From the NCBI GenBank assembly GCA_958295645.1, contig OY282361.1:1454501-1518500 (forward strand): 64,000 bases of DNA, read 5' to 3'. Positions 59,549 through 64,000 of this stretch are shown piece by piece; position 1 is the stretch's first letter, and every line of letters begins with the position of its first letter. A program made the translations under genes and the position numbers. Origin of the DNA: Longimicrobiales bacterium (lineage in GTDB: Bacteria; Gemmatimonadota; Gemmatimonadetes; Longimicrobiales; Gaopeijiaceae). The notes under the pieces were generated by a model. The model had not been told where the DNA came from. It was given only the letters and a program-made list of their open reading frames with translations, and did not search any database.

Positions 59549-60529
59549 TCAGGCGTCCTCGGGGCTTGGCGCGCCCCGATCCGCGCCGTCCGGCTCCAGG
59601 TCCACCGCCTGCGCGCTCCACGACCACAGCCGCTCCTGGGCGCCCTGATCGAGAGCGGCCTCCGACGGCTCGGCAGGCGCCAACCGGCTCACGTAGAGGC
59701 CGTTGAGGTCCTCGTCGGCGTGTCCGGCCACCAATCCGCCGACGATTCGTTCGGCGCGTTCGTCCAACGGAGCCGGCTGCGGCATGCTGCCGAAGGACGC
59801 CCTCTTCGCGTAGTCCCGGAACAGCGAGGTGTCCCATACGCCGGGGTCGACGGCCACCGCCTCCACGCCGGTGCCGGCCACCCTCCGGGCCAGCGCCATC
59901 GTGAAGAGCACGTTGGCGAGCTTGCATTGCTGATAGGCGACCAGCGAGTCGTAGGGCTTGCGACGGAAGTTGGGGTCGTCCAGGTCGAAGGCGGGGCCGT
60001 AGTGCGCGCCCGAGGACACCGTGGCGATGCGCACGCGCACGCCGGAGCCGCCTCGTTCGGCAGCGCCCCGGCGCAGGGAGTCCATCAGAAGGGCCGTCAG
60101 CAGGAAGTGGCCCAAGTGCGCGACCGCGAGCTGAGCCTCGAAGCCGTCGGCGCTCTCGGCACGGTCCTGCGGGATGACCGCCGCGTTGTTGACCAAGCCT
60201 CCCAAGGGCGCGCCCAAGGCCGTGAGCCGCGCGGCGGCCGTACGCACCGAGTCGAGCGACGCGAAGTCCGCCTCGAACACCTTGTGCTGGTACGGCCCTC
60301 CCGGCTCGGGCAGACTGGCCGCGGCCGCCCTGCCCCGCTCCTCGCTCCGGCAAAGGAGAGCCACGGCGTGTCCCCGGCCTGCGACCCAGCGAGCGGCGGC
60401 CAAGCCGAGACCTCGGTTGGCGCCGGTGATCGCGATGGGGGCCGGGGCGTCGCGGCGACTCGGCAAGGCGTCTTGGTTCACGAAGGTGGGCTCCCGGTCA
60501 GCGCAGGTGGGCGCGGCGGCATGTGGCAT
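59549..60529 (-). CDS. Short-chain dehydrogenase/reductase (retinol-dehydrogenase-like)
   Basis: A 326-residue SDR. The nucleotide-binding motif TGANRGLGLAAA, NNAA in GGLVNNAAVIPQD, the catalytic Ser in ATVSSGAHYG and YxxxK in VAYQQCKLANVLF are all present, followed by VDPGVWDTSLFR. The arrangement resembles the WWOX/retinol dehydrogenase group. ATG 60529 (MPHAAAPTCAD) is chosen; the frame is open upstream to 60799 without obvious sense. Substrate unknown. Confidence 0.92.
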   Translation of the reverse strand: MPHAAAPTCADREPTFVNQDALPSRRDAPAPIAITGANRGLGLAAARWVAGRGHAVALLCRSEERGRAAAASLPEPGGPYQHKVFEADFASLDSVRTAAARLTALGAPLGGLVNNAAVIPQDRAESADGFEAQLAVAHLGHFLLTALLMDSLRRGAAERGGSGVRVRIATVSSGAHYGPAFDLDDPNFRRKPYDSLVAYQQCKLANVLFTMALARRVAGTGVEAVAVDPGVWDTSLFRDYAKRASFGSMPQPAPLDERAERIVGGLVAGHADEDLNGLYVSRLAPAEPSEAALDQGAQERLWSWSAQAVDLEPDGADRGAPSPEDA

Positions 60530-60816
60530 GGCGCGAACCGTCCGCAGGGCGGGACGAACGTCCCCGCGGCGTCCGCGTTCCGGAGAAAGCTGCCGGAAGG
60601 AAGGGAGTCCGACAAGGCGCCGGGGCTCCTCCGCGGGTTGGGGCGCCCCATCGCGTGCTTCTGGCTGCATGGTTTGGCCGCGAGGTCTGGCAGCAAGGGG
60701 TTGCCGTGCTGGTTGGGGCGTCCCTGGGGGTGCTTCCGCGGGGTGGCGGGTCTTCTGCCAAGCGGCTAGCTCGCGGAACCGCTCGCCGGGGCCCGGCAAA
60801 TCTGCGTGAACCTATA
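60530..60816. other. Non-coding stretch upstream of the SDR gene
   Basis: High-GC DNA with several overlapping open frames but none with recognisable protein character. The base composition changes sharply at about 60810, where an AT-richer block begins. No promoter for the SDR gene was identified. Confidence 0.4.
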
Positions 60817-60834
60817 TTGAGTACTTTTACTCAA
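60817..60834. promoter_or_regulatory. Palindromic operator-like site overlapping a -10 box
   Basis: TTGAGTA-CTTT-TACTCAA is a perfect 7-bp inverted repeat around a 4-base centre. Its middle contains TACTTT (60822-60827), a TANNNT box six bases before ATG 60834. A dimeric repressor bound here would block the promoter, the usual arrangement for autoregulated toxin-antitoxin operons. Confidence 0.55.
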
Positions 60835-61007
60835 TGGCATTCCATTTCGTCCGGACGCGTTGCTGTCGGACCTTCCTAGGTAGCTACCAGACGGAGCTGA
60901 CGCTAGCCGAGAGGCAAGAGAAGTACATGCGTGACTCGCGAGCAACGGGCCACGGCATCCATGTAATCGACAAAGCAAGACAGCCTCCATCAAAGGAAGA
61001 AAAATGA
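60834..61007 (+). CDS. Small ORF upstream of the HicB-like gene
   Basis: A 57-residue frame: MAFHFVRTRCCRTFLGSYQT, a charged middle (LAERQEKYMRDSRA) and an end rich in Lys and Glu. Its TGA overlaps the next ATG (ATGA). It does not resemble HicA or another known toxin. Composition is AT-rich, like the gene after it. Coding is supported only by the coupling and the promoter-like site at its start. Confidence 0.4.
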   Translation: MAFHFVRTRCCRTFLGSYQTELTLAERQEKYMRDSRATGHGIHVIDKARQPPSKEEK

Positions 61008-61231
61008 ATGCCCTAGAACACTATCTTCGTCTTCCGTACAGAGTTACGGTCACACCAGAATCTTGCACTGACGGTTCCTCATGCTACATGGCTCGAATTG
61101 TAGAATTGCCAAGTTGCGAGAGTCATGGAGACACTCCTGAACAGGCAATTCGCCATCTCGGTCAAGCAAAGAAGCTTTTCATCGCCTCAATGCTGGAAGA
61201 CGGTGTAACGCCGGCATTGCCACAAGCATAA
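61004..61231 (+). CDS. HicB-like antitoxin family protein
   Basis: A 75-residue protein: YRVTVTPESCTDGSSCYMAR, IVELPSCESHGDTPEQAIRH and LGQAKKLFIASMLEDGVTPA. The core Y-x-A-x-V/I-x-E-L-P-x-C-x-S-x-G-D-T-x-E-x-A is the HicB/DUF1902 half-RNase fold. The usual C-terminal DNA-binding extension is absent, which is common in the short HicB_lk type. No HicA toxin is next to it. AT content is clearly higher than in neighbours, suggesting transfer. Confidence 0.8.
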   Translation: MNALEHYLRLPYRVTVTPESCTDGSSCYMARIVELPSCESHGDTPEQAIRHLGQAKKLFIASMLEDGVTPALPQA

Positions 61232-61558
61232 GTGGCGTCTGCCAACGGCCCGGGCACTCCGTCTCCACCACCTCCAGCCGGGTCGTCTACTCCGCGAGCG
61301 ACGCTTGAACGCCGCGCACAACCGCTCCACCTCGGCATGGCACGGCGGCCGCGCATCCTGTCCGGCGTCCCACCGGACGGCTAGCTTTTCGTCGACGCAA
61401 TCAACCGTCCTCGCCTAGCCCCCACCCCACAACTTCCGATCACGGCGCCCGCGAAAATTCCCACGATCGAAGATTCCCACGCGGCCCATACGGCTCCGAC
61501 CGTCGGCGTCGAGCCCTTCGAGGCCACCTACGGCGCCGGGTTCGAGGCCCGGGAGGAC
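61232..61558. other. Non-coding stretch before the nurA-like gene
   Basis: About 330 bases without a confident gene. The nurA frame is open back to a TAG near 61381 and reads PTVGVEPFEATYGAGFEARED just before the chosen ATG, which resembles NurA N-termini, yet no ATG, GTG or TTG exists in that extension. A short minus-strand frame (VDCVDEKLAVRWDAGQD) has no clear match. Confidence 0.4.
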
Positions 61559-62458
61559 ATGCCGGAGGCCATCGAGTGCGAGGTCGCGGAAGACGGGGGC
61601 GCCTTTCGCTTTCACGAGGTCGCGCCGGTGGAGCGTCCCGAGCGGCTGTGCTTCGTGGACGGCGTCATGCGGACGGAGGCGCGCCTGACTCGGGTCGGGT
61701 CTTCGGGCGAGACTCGCTTGGGGCTGGCCGGAAGCTGGGCCGCGGGCGCGGTGGTGGTGGAGGCGGACCAGCCGGCGGAGATCGCCGAGGTCGTCCAAGA
61801 CCGCATGGTGATCTTCACGGGAGGAGACGTCGTGAGGCTTCCGCGCCACAAGGATGGATGGGCCTGGACGCCGGTCGCCGTCGAGGACGACGACGTGGCC
61901 GCGGCGCGGGATCGCTTGCGCGACGAGATGCAGGCGGCCGAGGCGGAGGTCGCGTCGAGGCTGCGCGACGACGGACGCACGATCCTCTCCGACGGCCCCC
62001 TCCGTTCCGGGTTGCGGAGCGGGACGGGTCCCGGGCAGGTCATGGGGTACGTCAAGACGCACCACCGCCGGACGCTCGCCGTGGAGCAGTGGCGGCAGGT
62101 GCCGAAGCTGGAGACCGGCCAGCGAACCAGCTTGTTCGCGATGCCGGTGGGCCTGTACGCCTGCTACCTTCGCATGGGCGAGTCCGGGCCTTGGGCGGGT
62201 GGATGGGCAGGCGTCGCCCGGCTCGAAGTCCCACAGGACGCCGGGCTGGAAGCGGCGGCGGCCGCCGTGGGCCGAGCCGCTGCTTGGCTGCCGGCCTTCG
62301 CCGCGGCCCTGCACCGGAACCCGCGCGCGCCCGTCAACTTGACGCCGGTGGCCGGACTGGAGCGTCGGTTGCGGCACTTGCTGGGCAACCCGCGTCTGGC
62401 GGTCCGGGCGGTCCGCGAGGCGGTCATGGACCTCAACCGCAAAGAACAAGCAGGATGA
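61559..62458 (+). CDS. nurA: NurA-domain nuclease
   Basis: About 299 residues. The NurA fold is indicated by the metal-binding Asp in RLCFVDGVMRTEARL near the N-terminus, the central TILSDGPLRSG, and GYVKTHHRRTL towards the middle. NurA is a 5'-3' nuclease that works with HerA in DNA end resection, and pairs of this type also occur in defence loci. The start is uncertain because the open frame continues about 55 codons upstream. Its stop overlaps the herA ATG. Confidence 0.8.
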   Translation: MPEAIECEVAEDGGAFRFHEVAPVERPERLCFVDGVMRTEARLTRVGSSGETRLGLAGSWAAGAVVVEADQPAEIAEVVQDRMVIFTGGDVVRLPRHKDGWAWTPVAVEDDDVAAARDRLRDEMQAAEAEVASRLRDDGRTILSDGPLRSGLRSGTGPGQVMGYVKTHHRRTLAVEQWRQVPKLETGQRTSLFAMPVGLYACYLRMGESGPWAGGWAGVARLEVPQDAGLEAAAAAVGRAAAWLPAFAAALHRNPRAPVNLTPVAGLERRLRHLLGNPRLAVRAVREAVMDLNRKEQAG

Positions 62459-64000
62459 GCGAAGGCCAAGCACGCATCGGGCTCGTCGACGGTTCCACCG
62501 ACAGCGACTCGCGGCGTTTCTTCCTGGTGCTGGAGGCCGACGCGCTGGTCCAGCTCGACGAGCTCGTCACGGTGACGACGCCATTGCCCGGAGGGGAGCA
62601 AGTCACCCACTACGGCATCGTCACCGAGATCACGTCGCGCCTCGAGGGGGCCGACTTCCCCTCCGACACGACCCGCTTCGCAGACCGGACGTTGCCCGCA
62701 GAGCACGTGCGCCGGGCCGAAGTTCGCGTGTTGCGGGTCGTGCCGGAACTGTTCGTGTCGCCGCACGCGGGCACTCCTGCCCATCGCGCCCACGGCGACC
62801 ATCGCAAGCGCGCGCTCTTCGAAGACGAGATGACGCGCGGAATGCTGCCCGTGGGGCTGGATACGGGAGGTGCGCCGGTTCATGCCGACATGCGGTTCGT
62901 GGACGGTCGCGCGGGCGGCCACGTGTCCATCTCCGGCATCTCCGGCGTTGCGACGAAGACCTCCTACGCCCTCTTCCTTCTCTACCAGCTGCTGGAGACT
63001 AAGCGGGGCATGGAGTTGCTGGGCGGGCGGGCCGGCCGTGAGAGCGTGCGCGCGCTCGTGTTCAACACGAAGGGCGAGGACCTGCTTCACGTGGACCGGC
63101 CGAACTCCGAGTTCGACGCCAAGCCGGACGCCCGCCGTCAGTGGAGTGAGCTGGGCGTCGAGGAGCCGGGGCCGTTCAAGTCCGTGCGCTTGTACGCCCC
63201 CCGCCAGACCGAATCGGTTGGGACGGCCGTGCCCGCGGTCAAGTCGCGCGACACCGGCGACGTCAACGCCTACGGCTGGACGCCCGAGCAGTTCGTGCGC
63301 GAGCAGCTTCTGCAGTTCTGCTTCACGTCGGCCGACGAGCGCTCCACGCAAGTGGGCTTCGTGGAACAGCAGTTTCGCATCCAGCTGCTACGCCAGTTGC
63401 GGCGGCTGCAGGGCGACGAAACCGGCGCGATCGTGATCGCCGAAGCCATCGCGCCCGACATCGGCTTCAACCCGGACCGGCTGGCCATGCGCGAACCGCC
63501 GGAGGCCGCCGCGGGCGAGGGCCACGTGATCCGCGACTTCGGCGACTTCGTGGACTTCGCGGAATCGCTGGCGTCACGAGACGACGAAGAGGCCGCTCGC
63601 TGGTTCGGCCGCACCCAGGCCGGCACGCGCCAAGCCTTCCTCCGCCGCGTCCTGCGGCTGCGCCGCCACGTCGGCCCGCTCGTGGCCTGCGGCCTAGCGC
63701 CCGTCTCCGACGAAAACGCCAAGTTGCACGTCGTGGACATCTCCACCCTCCACGACGACGCCCAGCGCTTCGTGGTGGGGGCGCTCCTGGACCGCGTGTG
63801 GCGCGAGAAACAAGGCACCGGACGCCTGCCGCTCCGATTCGTCGTGCTGGACGAACTCAACAAGTACGCGCCCGCCGCCGGCTACTCGCCCCTCAAAGAC
63901 CTTCTCGTGGACATCGCCGAGCGCGGCCGCTCGCTGGGCGTGCTGCTGATCGGCGCCCAGCAGGCGGCCTCCGCCGTCGCCCAGGCCCTGCCCCGCAACG
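62455..64000 (+). CDS. herA: HerA-like ATPase (DUF87), 3' end beyond the window
   Basis: The first 515 residues of a hexameric DNA-translocating ATPase. An N-terminal HAS-barrel (ARIGLVDGSTDSDSRRFFLV ... HYGIVTEITSRLEGADFP) precedes the nucleotide-binding region (VSISGISGVATKTSYALFLL, a variant P-loop lacking the second Gly before Lys). Walker B is FVVLDELNKYAP, and GRSLGVLLIGAQQAAS is the following arm. The 4-base overlap with nurA indicates a functional pair. Sequence ends at the window edge. Confidence 0.88.
   Translation, partial: MSEGQARIGLVDGSTDSDSRRFFLVLEADALVQLDELVTVTTPLPGGEQVTHYGIVTEITSRLEGADFPSDTTRFADRTLPAEHVRRAEVRVLRVVPELFVSPHAGTPAHRAHGDHRKRALFEDEMTRGMLPVGLDTGGAPVHADMRFVDGRAGGHVSISGISGVATKTSYALFLLYQLLETKRGMELLGGRAGRESVRALVFNTKGEDLLHVDRPNSEFDAKPDARRQWSELGVEEPGPFKSVRLYAPRQTESVGTAVPAVKSRDTGDVNAYGWTPEQFVREQLLQFCFTSADERSTQVGFVEQQFRIQLLRQLRRLQGDETGAIVIAEAIAPDIGFNPDRLAMREPPEAAAGEGHVIRDFGDFVDFAESLASRDDEEAARWFGRTQAGTRQAFLRRVLRLRRHVGPLVACGLAPVSDENAKLHVVDISTLHDDAQRFVVGALLDRVWREKQGTGRLPLRFVVLDELNKYAPAAGYSPLKDLLVDIAERGRSLGVLLIGAQQAASAVAQALPRN

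Noticed and set aside
61240-61400. Short minus-strand frame with CVDEKLAVRWDAGQD, resembling a transposase fragment
   Set aside because: The similarity to IS630-type DEK motifs is too short to support, and no terminal inverted repeats were seen nearby.

Overview
This is a GC-rich, densely packed bacterial chromosome segment with many GTG/TTG starts and frequent 1-4 base stop/start overlaps. The mix of genes is one I associate with Gemmatimonadota: TonB-dependent receptors next to secreted carboxypeptidase-like regulatory proteins, several 6-bladed beta-propeller proteins, an ECF-controlled MacAB/TolC pump, an NSS transporter with a MetS-like partner, and a short MTHFR-like protein. That phylum assignment is inference. 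No rRNA, tRNA or CRISPR array was recognised.

Region 1 (1-9.9 kb) looks like a defence or accessory island. It holds the tail of an unknown gene plus a TOPRIM-like partner, an AGCS amino-acid symporter, a Fic AMP-transferase, a decayed cobQ, a tight three-gene operon (AAA ATPase, TOPRIM/DUF4435-like protein, DUF262 protein), and a remnant of a type I restriction hsdR tail.

Region 2 (9.9-17.7 kb) is one-carbon metabolism: metH, a fused homocysteine methyltransferase/MTHFR, a convergent short MTHFR-like gene, and pepP.

Region 3 (18-29 kb) is envelope and signalling: a secreted CarboxypepD_reg-like protein with a TonB receptor, a NAGPA lipoprotein, a PNPOx-like protein, thrC, an ECF sigma/anti-sigma pair and a double-PDZ protein. 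Several gene starts here carry tandem duplications. Two of them form chains of micro-ORFs linked by GTGA stop/start overlaps.

Region 4 (29-41.4 kb, all minus) is an ECF sigma - anti-sigma - Spy-like - TolC - ABC ATPase - adaptor - permease operon, an HNH endonuclease, priA, an M24 peptidase and a CcmH-like protein.

Region 5 (41.4-46.8 kb) is a repeated cassette array. A ~320 bp leader and an 80 bp promoter/RBS block recur before small MGNA/MGKA signal-peptide ORFs, Cys-rich peptides and propeller genes, some intact and some decayed.

Region 6 (46.9-60.5 kb) is mostly housekeeping: a histone-deacetylase-like protein, carB, nth, glyS, an SDR and an NSS transporter. It is interrupted by an HD hydrolase translationally coupled to a DUF262-HNH-AlbA_2 fusion. 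A 3'-truncated propeller abuts glyS.

Region 7 (60.8-64 kb) has a small AT-rich block with a palindromic operator-like site and a HicB-like antitoxin, then a nurA-herA pair cut by the window end.

The strongest candidates for undescribed biology are the ATPase-TOPRIM-DUF262 operon, the Cys-rich-peptide/propeller cassettes, and the GTGA micro-ORF relays at duplicated gene starts.
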